Source: Aptenodytes patagonicus | Lineage: Eukaryota; Chordata; Aves; Sphenisciformes; Spheniscidae | Length of the DNA stretch: 64,000 nt | Assembly (NCBI RefSeq): GCF_965638725.1 | Contig: NC_134949.1 | Coordinates: 42,870,151 to 42,934,150, forward strand | Reading direction: 5' to 3' | Shown here: in pieces, positions 13,401-25,245 of the stretch | Position numbering within the stretch: position 1 is the stretch's first letter | Layout of the letters: each line of letters starts with the position of its first letter | Program-made: the position numbers and the translations under genes | The notes under the pieces: generated by a model | Told to the model about the DNA's origin: nothing | Seen by the model: the letters and a program-made list of their open reading frames with translations, nothing else | Database searches by the model: none

Positions 13401-16400
13401 ACATGCCATCGCATGAATAAAGAGGCAAATCTGGTCCAGCTCCATCCCAACCTCGCTGCTGTGGCTGTAAGCATCAGTGCTGTGAGCCCTGCAGATGGAG
13501 CCTTGGGGAGACAGCTCCTGGCCAGGCAACAGGAGCTCCAGATGGCAGCTCGGCTCCGCGCCTGGTTTGCCACAGTCAGAGCCAGAACTAACGAAGAAAA
13601 GCCACCTGGGGCCTTTCCGATTTTCCTTGAAGTCGTCGCTGAACTTCCCCAGTTGGGCAGGAGCAGCAGTAGTGAGGAAGGGCAAACCCAATACCTTTGC
13701 CTCCTCCATCAGTGAGCGGGAGGAAAAAAGACGGGGGTGGGATCGCAAAGGTGAAATCGGCGCTCTGCAAAAACCCAGGCTGGAGTCCTCCATGGTTTTC
13801 AGCATCTGACAGAGAGAGAGGAAAAACCAACACATTAAGTCCAACCAGGCTTGAAAACTGTAGCACAAAACAATTCCTCCTCAGGCGCCAAACCAAAACT
13901 GCAGTGGGAGAGAGACTTTGCTTGGCTGGAGGTTGGGCTAGTAACACGCTCATTACTGGCTGCTGCGCAAACTGTGTAAGTAAGTGACTTGTTTTCAAGA
14001 TCAGTATTGAAAGGTGTTTCTCAAGCCTCGTAACTGCGGATTCTTATTAGGCCTGGGCAGAAGAATCAACCAATGTAGATATTTCAATAATTTTGCTTAT
14101 TGCATCAGTTAGCACAGCCTGAAGTAAAATTCCATCTTACTACAAAGAGCCTGTTTACAGCCTGGCATGCAGGAAAGGTCGTTGGCAAGGCTGTAGCCCC
14201 CAAATCCAGCAAAGCAAAGTCCCCTGGTGACTGCAAATGTCCCTAGGAGAGCCCCCATCCTACAGGAGCAACAGAGGCCTGACGTAAATGGCTGTGTGCA
14301 ACCAACCCTGGAAACACTGGAGGAGAAGTAGCTACAAAAGTTTCATGTATGGAGGCTCTGGGCTACTCTTCCGCACGTAGGAGCAAGGTGAGTAAAGCCG
14401 CACCGGCCGCTCTTGCTGGCTGTGGTTGATACTGCAGCCGAGCACCTCAACGCCACAGAGGTGGCTCAGAGCAAATGTCCCCGTCAGGCTGGTGCCTCCA
14501 GGACTGTGGCACGAAGGCTGAGTGGCTCAGAGGCGTGGGATCCTCAAACCCCTAATCTGAATGCTTGGGACACCCCATTTGGATGGCCGGGGGTTGCTCC
14601 AGCACATGCACTGGTGACACATCAAAGCCAGGTTGGGACCAGCCTTCACGGGCTGTCCCATGCCAGCGACATGGATCTTCCTCAGCAGAGGCGACTTTGA
14701 CAAAGCAGTGGTTGATGTCACCAATATGGGTGACCAGGTAGCTGTTGCCCCATGCCCGGTGAGCAACAGGGGCCAAATCACACACTAGGTAAATTCTCCT
14801 CTAGAAACAGAGTCCTATAGTTACGCTAAATGGGATCTTTCTATACCCAGCTGGGTGTTTTCTTTCAAAGTATCCATATGCTCTGATTTGCAGGCAGCAG
14901 AAAGCTTTGCTCGAGACACATCCATCATAATGAAGAGTTCTTTATCTTATGGCCAACTCTTCTCATTTTATGACCGTGAATGGTCATTTATGTCTCAAGA
15001 GATTTATTGCTTTGCCGTCGCCAGTGCTGTACACATGGCTGGGTGCTCGCTCTCCTGCCGCGGTGCCACCCAGCACCCAGTGCTGGCACCCAGAGGTGTG
15101 CTGTGGCATGCAACAGCATCGGGCAAAACCAGGCTGGTTTTTATTTCTGTGGTCATTGTCACTTCAGATTTGTAGGTGGCCTTCATGCTGAAGTTAGAGC
15201 AGGGTTCAAGCAACATAAATTCAAATCCCAGCCTTGCCAAATGTTTCCTGTGTTCTCTGCAGGGAGTTATATAAACTCCTAAGCTGCAAAATGGAGACAA
15301 ACCCCCCCAAAACTTCGCTGTCCCTAATGCTTTGTCTGGCTGGTCTTCTTAGACTAGTCCCTTTGGGCCACGAGCTGCTTCTGAAGAGGTGTTTGTACAT
15401 CTGGCCCTGAATTTGGCTGAGATCTTGCTCTCCATGTATGACGGTATGTGACAAATCAATGAATAAATAGCTCACTCCTTCTGGGCTTCAGCAAGGTGAG
15501 AGGCTGCATAAAAAGCCTCTGCATGGCTCAGGATGCAGCAGCCCTTCTGCCAAACAGGGTTACAGCAGTCAGGAACTGCAGGCAAGTAGGTAAGAGTAAA
15601 ATAGATAAGCCAACTAGTATACTATTAGTAAAACTGTGCTTTTATGTAGCTAGAGAAAAAAATTAATTGATGATGGTCCTAGGCAACTGTGAGGAGACAG
15701 AAAGATCCCGTTGGGAACTTGCCCCTCTTCAGATCCACGTTTCTGCCCTTGTACATCACCAGTGCTGTTCAAAAACATCACCTGGGGAGACCTGCAGCTT
15801 GTTCCCGTCATCCATCAGCAACTCATTGGCAATCCCTGATGCCGAGGAGGAGAGGGTAGCTTGCGCCAGCTAAAACTTTGTCCTCCTGTCACAAGCCATG
15901 TCATGCAATCGCGGCAGCCTACCCCAAGCACAGAGGAAACGGCAAGGCCGTGCTCTGGTAACTGAGAGCAGATGACAGCTCAGGGTTTGGTTTTTTGTTT
16001 TAATTTGTGGTATGCAAATGCAGATGCTGCAGCAGCTGTTCTGTAGTCTTTAGTCAGAATGTGTTTTCTGAATGTCACGTAGTGATCTTTCCTGCTTTTT
16101 TTGGTCAGGTTGCTGATCCTCTGTATCACATTTCTCTTTAATGCTTGTTATTTTGTGGCAAAACACCCTGCAAAACAAGCATTTATTCTTCTTGAGGTTA
16201 AGTGTGATCTGAACATGATCTGGCCCATTTTATATATATGTTTTATGACAATATCCACAACCTTCTGCAAAGCTGATGTGGAGAGACTTCTGGCAGTCAT
16301 CAGGCTATGTGAAAAAAATCTTAAATTATTCCTTTTGGGGAATTTCAACTGGAAAGATGACACAGACTGATGCACTTCGCTCAAGTGTCCTTGAAAATAC

Positions 16401-19100
16401 TTTTTTTCACATCACTTTCATGTCAGGGAAGTGCTGAAAGCGCTGCTGGAAAAATTCCAGTATTCAACTTGCTTTGTCTGAGAGCTTTGCAGCAAAGGTA
16501 TGGGAGTGCAGCAAAAGCCTCTATTTTTATTTTAATGTTTGCATACAACTCCTCGTCAGAAATCAGTTCCAGATGTGCTCAGAGGCACTAGCAAGCTCCA
16601 GAAGGGCTGTGGCCAGCTAGCAAACAGGAAAATGTTCCCCGGTGCAAAAAGACTCTAAATAAATATTTTTTTCAAAAATATTCTTTTTTTTTCTTCCGTA
16701 AACACAGTAGCCCCTTTAGCAGCCAGTCAAAAAGCAGGAACAGGGTCTGGATGCTTTCCCCAGTCTTCCTCCTGGGAAGCCCGTGAATTCATGGGAAGAC
16801 GGGCTGGAGAACCATGTGCGACATCTCCATGGACTCCAGGTTTGTGGCGACGCGGGGAAAAAAATTCAGCCTCAGGTGGGTGAGATTTTCCCCTGTAGCT
16901 CTGTAGGGATGCTACAAAGCTCCTCTTTGTGTGTCAGTTTAAGGGTTTCATTGCTTCAGCCTCTGCTCATTGTTGTCTCCCTCCGGGTGCCTCTCCCAAC
17001 AAGCTGTTCTCCCTCCTTCCGTGCTTCAGGTTTCATTTTGTGTCATTTCTGAGCTTCACCTGAGCAGGGGAAATGTAACAAATTTCTTTGTCTAGAAAAT
17101 GATTTTAATTAGCAGTAATTTATTTAATAGTTCTCATGTGAACAATGAGAAAGATTAATGTCACGCATTGAAAATACATTCAAGTGACAAATGTGTTCTT
17201 TTATAAGACAACATTTGACTGCACTTCAATTTCAGTGGGTACTGGAAGATTAGTCTCTAGTAAATATCGTCCTGATCCAAAGCTATGTCACTGAAGTGGG
17301 GAAATGTCTGTTCATTCAAGTGAAGTATTAATTACTCTGACAAATGCTTAGCTTATTTGAAATCTTAACCATCTGAACTAATTTTTCCAGCAAAGTTTGG
17401 GTGACAAAGGTATGATGTGTCCAGCCCAAGGGGTCTTCCATACTAGACGTTTCCGAAGCCAAGCCACTGTACAGAGGCTCCTCATAAGCTAAAATGTGGG
17501 CATTTTCATCCTATTTTCCGTGGCAATGATCAGGAAAACGTGCTTGGAGAAATTTCTGAGAGTACCACTTATAGTAAGGGAGAGCACAAGGACAAAACCA
17601 GAAGTTGACCGTTTTAACCAGCTGTTTGCATGGGGTTTTGTTTGCTGTAGATCAAAGCGGGTACTCAGGTGGTGTGTAACAATGATGTGCATGTGCTAAT
17701 GTGTGCCCTCATATATATAACCTATGGAAGAGGGTTTTTTTACGTGTGTGAACCATTAGCCAGGGCCAGGCTGCAGGAGGAGTTGGGTGGCACGGCAGCA
17801 GAGCGCAGGGACACGCGAGGTGGGGCCAGGCCACCAGCCGCAGTTTGTTCCCACTCACCGTGGTAGCCGGGCGCTCAGGGTTTTGTGGGAGGACGTAGCT
17901 CACACACCACAAAACCGTTAGCCCTAAGGAGAGGGAAGCAATGATCGCAGCAAACTGCTTTGAATTGCAGAGGCTGCTTGAGCATGGCCACCCTGCTGCA
18001 AGCCACCATTGCCCCCCAGGGCTGATGATACCTTAAAAAAAAGAGGGGGAGGTGGCCCCCGCTGGTCCCCAGCTCCAGCGCCGCTCACCTCTTGCGTCCC
18101 CGCCTGCCCGTTGCAGCAGGAAGGAGGGCACAGGCTGGTTTTCCCCATCCTGAATAAATAGGTGCCATGTTTTCAAAGTGGTTCCTTTCCCCAGGATGAG
18201 GAGAAACCCAGCCCCTTAAACGCCGACCTTAAATCCCGACGGCTCACTCTGTCCCTGTTCAAGCTCCACTTCCCAGCACTGCCCAGCCACAGGAGGAGAG
18301 CCTGAAAAGCTGTGTGAGAAAAGGAAAGGGCTCCTCAGAAGTTTAGTGGCTGCTGGTTTAGTCGGGATGGAAGAGAAGGAGAGCTGAAAGCGATGCACGT
18401 CAGTCTCTGCGGCCTGGAAGGGACCACCTGCCCTGGCACAAGGGGACAGGTTGCAGCCCACGGTCTGTGTGTGCAAAGAATAAGGTGAAGTGAAAATGCT
18501 GCCAACAGCGTTCGGTGTGTCCCACCCCAGTCCAATACCTCTGTTTATAGAGGTTCCCGACTTAAAAATACTTCTTACTGCCTAATGGTAGCTAGTAATC
18601 ATCAGCTACACGTCTTCAAACAACAACAACAACAACAACAACAATATCTGCTTGACAGTGGGTGACTGGAGATTTGTACTGGTCAATGAGAACAAAACAC
18701 TGCAGCCTTGAGCGAGGACATCCCAGTTGTTCAGGCTTAACACTGCTTAGTTCAGATCAGGACCGGAGTCATCATTATGGATAAAAATAAACCCCAGTTG
18801 TTGTTGGAAGCCTTCAGAACAAAAGCAGGCTTGGAGCACAACCAGTGCCCTTCTCCTCTGCTGCCACCTCCCCCGAGAAGCAGTGGGGAAGACACAGACA
18901 AGTGGGATTTTTTTCATTTTTAATTACTTGCAATGGTGTTTCCCCTCCATCTCGGCTCGTCCTCTCAGGGGCGCTCAGTGGGTGTGTTTGCCCACCGTTT
19001 TCTTGTTTACCACTACATTTCTGTGAAGAAGCACGCAATGCCAAGTAGGCTATTGCCACTGCCATGGTCTAAGGTCAGAGGAGAGGCAAGATTTGCAGGG
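10430..19100. other. Intergenic, no gene seen
   Basis: Short open frames up to about 205 codons (minus, 10,858-11,475) and 182 codons (plus, 12,100-12,648) lie in GC-rich patches with equally long frames opposite them. I recognise no protein in any. The (CAA)8 repeat is listed separately. Confidence 0.6.
18621..18644. repeat. (CAA)n microsatellite
   Basis: Eight uninterrupted CAA units. Nothing nearby suggests a gene. Confidence 0.95.
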
Positions 19101-19227
19101 AGGGGTCATATCTTTTATTAGACCAAATGATACACTCAAAAAAACCCAGACACTCCCGTGTGCCCCAAAATTTGCCAGCTTTTTTTTCCTGCCTGTGTCT
19201 GATGGTCTAATAAAAGATATGACCTCT
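19101..19227. repeat. Inverted repeat, 25-nt arms, 77-bp loop
   Basis: Left arm 19,101-19,125 and right arm 19,203-19,227 are reverse complements with 24 of 25 matches; the core is TCATATCTTTTATTAGACCA. Outside and inside the arms similarity drops quickly. The core resembles a GGTCTAATAAAAGATAT-type motif seen in old amniote repeats, so this may be the two ends of a small DNA element or two inverted old repeat pieces. Confidence 0.85.
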
Positions 19228-22200
19228 CCTGACAGAGCCTGTCTCCTGACGCCAAGGGATGTTCTCTTTGCCCTAACATTTTTGGAGGCTGTAGAGACCA
19301 CGGGGTGCTTTGCCCCTGCGTCCAGCAGCCCCGTGGGAGCCCTCCCACGTGCTCTGGTGGGTGTAGACCCAGAGCTCCCGAGCGGGAGGAGCCTCCCGGT
19401 TGCGCAAAGCAGCCCCCTGCGTGGCCAGACACATTATTGGGGTGCACTGAGCCGCCTGGTTGGCTAAATATCTCCAAGTGCCTTCCAGCATGTATAGACA
19501 AACTCCAGAGCAATGAAGCACCATAGGTATTTAGAGACGTGCCATGTGAAAAACACAACCGGACAGTTGTCTTCATCCCCACTGGCCAGCCGCACCGGCT
19601 AAGGGAGCAAAGACAGGCAGGTCCCAGGTGCGAGACTTGCACCGCCGGGCTGGAAAAGCGCTCGGTACACGGGCTGGTTTAAGTGCAGGGAACAAGCTCC
19701 GCAGGGCGCTGTGTTTTTTCCGCCCCAGGGCTATCCTGCTGCAGGCTGTGCAGGCCCCTGGTGAGCACAGGCTGGGGTTTCCTTGGCCGGGTGCCCCCTC
19801 GGCCAGTGAGGGGCTCTGCAAAGCTGGAGACCCCCGGGAGGCACGTGGCTGCTCGCTGCCTCGGGGAGAGGGGTCTGCTGGTGAGGAGCAGCGGGGTGCA
19901 GGGGACACGAGGGATGGGACAGTATCTCGACAGTGTCTCGCCTCGCGCTTTCAGGGCCCCTGGCAGCCTGAGCGCTGCGGCTGGTATGTGAGCAGGAAGA
20001 CAGAGTCATTTCTCCTCCTGCCCCAAGGGCAAATGATTACAGCCCAGCAGGAGTGAGCAGCAAGTGCTGACAGACTGTGGGGCAGCCACTGCTGAAAATG
20101 CTGGTTTCCTTGAGCCAGAATTAAATAGCTCACCAGAATAAGCCCGCTGCGGTTTCTGACTGATTTTAGTTTTGCAGAAATATCAAAAGAGGGTAAAAAC
20201 AGGGAAAGAGTATTCCTGCTTTTGTATTCAGATTGCTCTTTGGAGGCAGTGGCTGCACCAACCACTCCTCCCCAAGCTCTCTTCCCGCGAACGCAGCCAT
20301 CTGGGTCCCTGGCCGGGCAATGGGGGACATCGGCCTCAACACAGCTTCTTTGTGCGTTCAATTTTCACACCTATGTGTGAGCAGTTTCCTTTCACCTATG
20401 GTCACCTGTAGCATTGTTCAGTCTCGGGGCTCTGATTCAGTATTTCATCAAAATTATGCAAACGGCAGCTCCCCAAATAGTCTCAGCTGTGGAAACCCAT
20501 TTGGTTATTCCTGTTAACATATGATATCTGCCTCAGTCCCAAATCGCAATAAACATGAGGAAACTGCAGAATTCTGCTAGGCAGAAAGAGGTGGATTTAT
20601 CTTTTCTTCAACCTGAAAGGGAAAAGACAGCGTAAGCAATCCTGGAGGAGACATGCGCCGAGGACGAGGACAGGCGCTGGCAGGGACTGCGGGTGGCCTT
20701 GGCAAACCACCCTGCAGTGAAACCCAAGTGCCGGGGCATGGCTCTGCTTTCACCTCGGGACTGCTCACCCTCCCGCCTTGCCCGGGGGGGAGCCCCGCAG
20801 CACCCCACATCCCCCGCAGACTCGCCTCCACGAGGTTTATGATTTTACCTTTTCACATGCTAAAGCAAAGCACGCAGCCAAGAGCCCCCTGAGCCCCCCC
20901 TCTTTTGGCCAGGGGATATTTTTGGAGGTGGATTAGGGTCTCAGGGGGTGTTTGTTTGGTTGGATTTTGCTTGTCTCATACTGGATCTAGGGGTAAACCA
21001 GATACCAGCGGCTCATCGTCCTGGGAACGGAGGGTCTAGCAGGGATCAGCGTGTGCTGGTAAGGCATGGTTTAGCCTGCTTTCCTCTTATTTCTGCTTAA
21101 TGGAGGCTGTGTCTGCCGGGCTGGCATGTGCCAGGTAATCTATACTGGAGGATGACTCTGCTCCAGAGGTCCTGAGAGCAGCACTAAAACCACCAGCACT
21201 TGGGCAGTTAGTCAGGAGATGCGGCTGCCTCAGTAACCTCCGATCCCAGCCAGGAGATGTCCCTGAGGATCCTGCCCTCCAGATACATTTATTTTTAGGA
21301 GCCACAGTCTGGGCTGAGCTTCAGAGGGGTAAAATGAGAATGACTGCGGGTGACTCACCCTCTCCGAGAGCGTGACAGCCAGTTTCTGCAACTGTGGACA
21401 CTGCCCCTTGCTGCGGATGGTGCTACACGGTGCCCGGGGTGGAGCTGAAGCCCCTCTAGCCCTGGGCGGGTGGCTGCAAGCCATGGCAGCCACACCACCG
21501 CGAGCCCTTGGAGCCACTGCTCTGGGTTGGGAGGCTGCATAGCAAAGGAGGCGGTCGTTCACCCCTGATGGCGAGGACTCAGACCGGCGGAGGGCATGTG
21601 GACAGGGAGCGGCAGCAGAGCTGAGACTTGGGGCTGCACACCCAACATCAGGGCGGACACCCCTTTAGGGTCTGATGCTGCATCAACACCCATCAGAGCA
21701 CAGCACATAACAGGCTGCGACGTCAAAAAATAAGCCAGCTGAGGCAGAAGATCCATATTCCTCCTGAAAGCCCAGAAGACAGAACAAGCCCGGTGTGACA
21801 TTCCCCTTTTCAAGCTCCAGAGGAAATACACATCTGGACAGCCGAGCCCTTGCGAAGCACCAACAGCCTGGGCAGCTGCCTTCAGCTGGTATGGTTGGGA
21901 CTGAAAGGAAACTGAAGTCCTTCGGGCTCTTCTTTACAAGAAAATAATGAGGGTGCTCAAGACGACTACAAAGCAGTTGGGCAACAGCAATGGCACAAGA
22001 GTAATTCTTTAGAGATAAGGGAGAGAAAGAAACGAAGAAAAACTGGCAATGGCAAACACCATTGGTAGAACATCTGGACAAAGCAAAGCTGGGGCTCAGG
22101 ACAGGCAGGGCAGCTGCTGCTTTTGCTTGGCTGTGATTTTTTTTGTTTATGCAGTCTCTGAAGCCAGCCTAGGCCGCTGGTCTCAGCTGTCAAGGACCAC

Positions 22201-24821
22201 GAGCCCAGCTCTGAGTATGAACTGGCTGTAGAAAAGAGAGGCTGAAGGCAAAAGGTTCAGAGGAGGCTGAGTGATGGCTCTCAGGCCAGCACAGACACAC
22301 TTTCACAGCACAAGAGGCAGCCAGAGGTTTGGTGTTATTTCTTTTGGACTGGCCTCCCAGGTGAGTGATGAGCTGCCAAGTACCTCCATTTGGACATTCA
22401 ATCCTTTTCCCTTGGGCAGTTCCTCGGGGGCCAGTTGAAGGCTGTCTTGGTTAGAGTCCAAGTTGCTAGTGAACAGCTTCCCGAGCTGGAGTCAGCAATG
22501 CTGGGTCTTTGCTGGGGCTTCACGACTACCATGGTGCAGTGATATCCCTTGCTAACGAAGCAAAAAGGGAATTAAGGAGCCTGCGTGAGCCAAACCTTCT
22601 TTGATCACCTGTGTGTCCTCATCTAAAGAAGATGCAAGATGAAAACTTCCCACACAGCAGACCTTACCTCCCAAATTACTTTCCCACTGCCAGTTTCTAG
22701 CCCCCAACCAACTGGCAATGGGAAATGAGAGATTAACAGTTTCCAAATGGCCGTGCAGCTCTCCTCTCAACACCACGGCACTCCTGGTGTTTGTCTTCTA
22801 TCCGAAATGAGTCATAAGCCTAGCACAGGTCTCCATGATGCCTGCGTGGCCCACACTGAACGTCTTCCAGTGGTGACCTTCCACCTTTGCATCCCCACCT
22901 CTGCCACCGGGTACCAGTCTTCTCCCAAACCCTGACCCTGTGCAGAAGGGGTAGCTGTTCATCAAGACTGAGGGCATTGAGCTATGTAGCCAGTTCAGCC
23001 TGCTATTACACATATGTGTATATGTACACATACATATACACACGCACATGTATATCTACATATATATAGGTACACACACGCACTCTTCCTGTGTGTGGCC
23101 CGCAGAAGCTTGCGCCCAGAGGCGGGAGGCTTTACGGACACACACCGCTTGCATGGTTCCCGTCAGACCCAGATGGGTGCCGAGCCTCTCCCATTCAAGC
23201 AGCACGGTGCTCTGGCGGTGCGGAGACAGGGAGAGCCGTGGGGCAGAGCCGTGAAGCAGCCCTTCCCCGGCACAGCGGCCAGCGTGGAAACAGCAGGCAG
23301 GGCCCCAGTGGGCAGCTGCCTATGAACAATCCCGCACCACTGCAAGGCCCCTTTCCCACTGCTTTGGGTGAACAGGTCTGAGCCTGGATGGAGCATCCCC
23401 GGGGGCAGCAGGTGACATGCCTATTGTGCCCGGTGGCCAAAGTATATGAGTCCTCTGGCTAATTTAGAAGCGCCTGGTCAAACCGTGACAGCACACCCCC
23501 ATCTGAGCTGCCTCAGACCTGCTGAGGTGTCCTGGGATGACCGCGCTGCCCATGAGTAAGCCCAAGCTGGCAGCTGCAGGGAGCTGGCTGCCTGCTGGAG
23601 CGTAGCATGTCCTGCCCCTCTGCCAGGCCCACGGCTCGCTCCGGCAGCCAATTCTTCAGCAAAGCTGAGATGACACAGCAGAAAGAGCAGCTTTCACTCA
23701 TCTCCTTCCCCTTCTGGAAGGCACCTGCGAGCTGAAGGCAGCATTCAGCTGTGCGACCGGACACCCCAGAGCCCTGCTGCGGGCACCGCGCAGGCAGGAC
23801 CAGCGGGCAGAGGTCCCCTAGAGCTTACCTGATGCACCCCAACCATCAGGTCAGTGCTAGGGGAGGTAAATGAACCAGGAGCACGCATGGATCGGGCACC
23901 CACGAGCTGTGCAGCAATTTCTGCCTGAGGACTGATGCTTGTGCCATCACTGTGGCCCTAATTAGCTAATGGGAAAGTAAATCTGCATAGTACATAAAAG
24001 CAACCCCCCAAGTCCACATTTCAATGAATCCACACATCTGCAGCTTCTTCAGCAGTTACCTCGGGGAACGGATGCTTTTATTATGTGCAGACGGGTACAG
24101 ACGTTAAAACTGATGGAAGCACAAGGTAGGATAGGTCTGTAGCCATGCGTGAGGAACAGGGGAATGAAGGGGTTTGCTGCAAGAGACTGCAATGCAAGAT
24201 GTCCTTTGCAGTTGTCCTTCCCAGGTGCAAAGGACAAGATTTATTCGAATCCAGCTGGAGCGGGTTTCCCAGCGCCTGCAGCAGCTCTTCTTTGGAGACC
24301 TGGTGGGAGAGGTGCGGGCGGGTTGGGGGAGGCCACTGCCAGAGCTCTGCATCCCTCCCTTGAGACCAAAGCTGTTGTTTTGAGCCATGCAGAGTGTGGA
24401 AACGCCCTGGGAGGAGAGACCAGTGAGCAGATGGCCTGGTCCGAGAGCTGGGCCACCGGCCCCATCCAGCCCGTGCTCTCCACTACGGGCACAACTGCCC
24501 CTTATGAACACGAAGGCGAGTGCTGCCTGCGTAACATACAGTTGCCGTGGGTTTATTACAACCAAAATGTGCCAGCAGGCAGGCTGTGACTGAACGGGTT
24601 TATCCCATCCAAGTGCTACGAGGTAGAGGCAGAAGCGATTCAGGAGAGGATTTTGGGGGAGCCAGGTCCTGCTGGAGCTGCTCTCCCCTGGAGGCCATCC
24701 CTGTGTGGGCTCTGCACGTGCGCTCCTCCGGGGTCAGCTCTCCCAAAGCTTTTTTCCGGATTCAGTTTCATGGGATGAAAAAATCATTGCAGCGGATGAG
24801 CTGACAGAGCATAATATCTGG
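19228..24821. other. Intergenic, no gene seen
   Basis: GC-rich patches at about 19,300-20,000, 20,650-20,900 and 21,370-21,620 give spurious Pro/Ala/Arg-rich frames. No recognised element apart from the CA/TA-rich repeat. Confidence 0.6.
23009..23085. repeat. Degenerate CA/TA-rich simple repeat
   Basis: Alternating ACAT/GTAT/ATAC units with a central palindromic character, ending in a short (CA)n. The short open frames here encode only Tyr/Ile/Thr/His repeats and are not genes. Confidence 0.85.
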
Positions 24822-25245
24822 AGAACAAGTCTTATGAGGAGCAGCTGAGGGAACTGGGGTTGTTTAGCCTGGAGAAAAGGAGGCTGAGGGGAGACCTCAT
24901 CGCTCTCTACAACTACCTGAAAGGAGGTTGTAGCGAGGTGGGTGTCGGTCTCTTCTCCCAAGTAACAAGCGACAGGACGAGAGGAAATGGCCTCAAGTTG
25001 CACCAGGGGAGGTTTAGATTGGACATGAGGAAAAATTTCTTTACTGAAAGAGTGGTTAAACATTGCAACAGGCTGCCCAGGGAAGTGGTTGAGTCACCAT
25101 CCCTGGAGGTATTTAAAAGACGAGTAGATGAGGTGCTTAGGGACATGGTTTAGTGGGCATGGTGGTGTTGGGTTGACGGTTGGACTCGATGATCTTAGAG
25201 GTCTTTTCCAACCTTAATGATTCTATGATTCTATGATTCTATGAT
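24822..25245 (+). mobile_element. CR1 LINE, 5'-truncated, with C-terminal ORF2 remnant
   Basis: Contains the CR1 reverse-transcriptase polyprotein tail ([20 protein letters not shown]) open for 97 codons from 24,860 to the stop at 25,151-25,153. It is followed by the CR1 3' UTR (GGTTGGACTCGATGATCTTA) and three ATTCTATG-type tail repeats. No stops interrupt the remnant, so the insertion is fairly young. A purine-rich tract (25,278-25,400) follows it. Confidence 0.93.

Noticed and set aside
23009..23085. Open frames with Tyr/Ile/Thr repeats as a small gene
   Set aside because: They translate a CA/TA simple repeat.
24860..25153. 97-codon open frame as a host gene
   Set aside because: It is the C-terminal piece of CR1 ORF2 inside a clear CR1 insertion.
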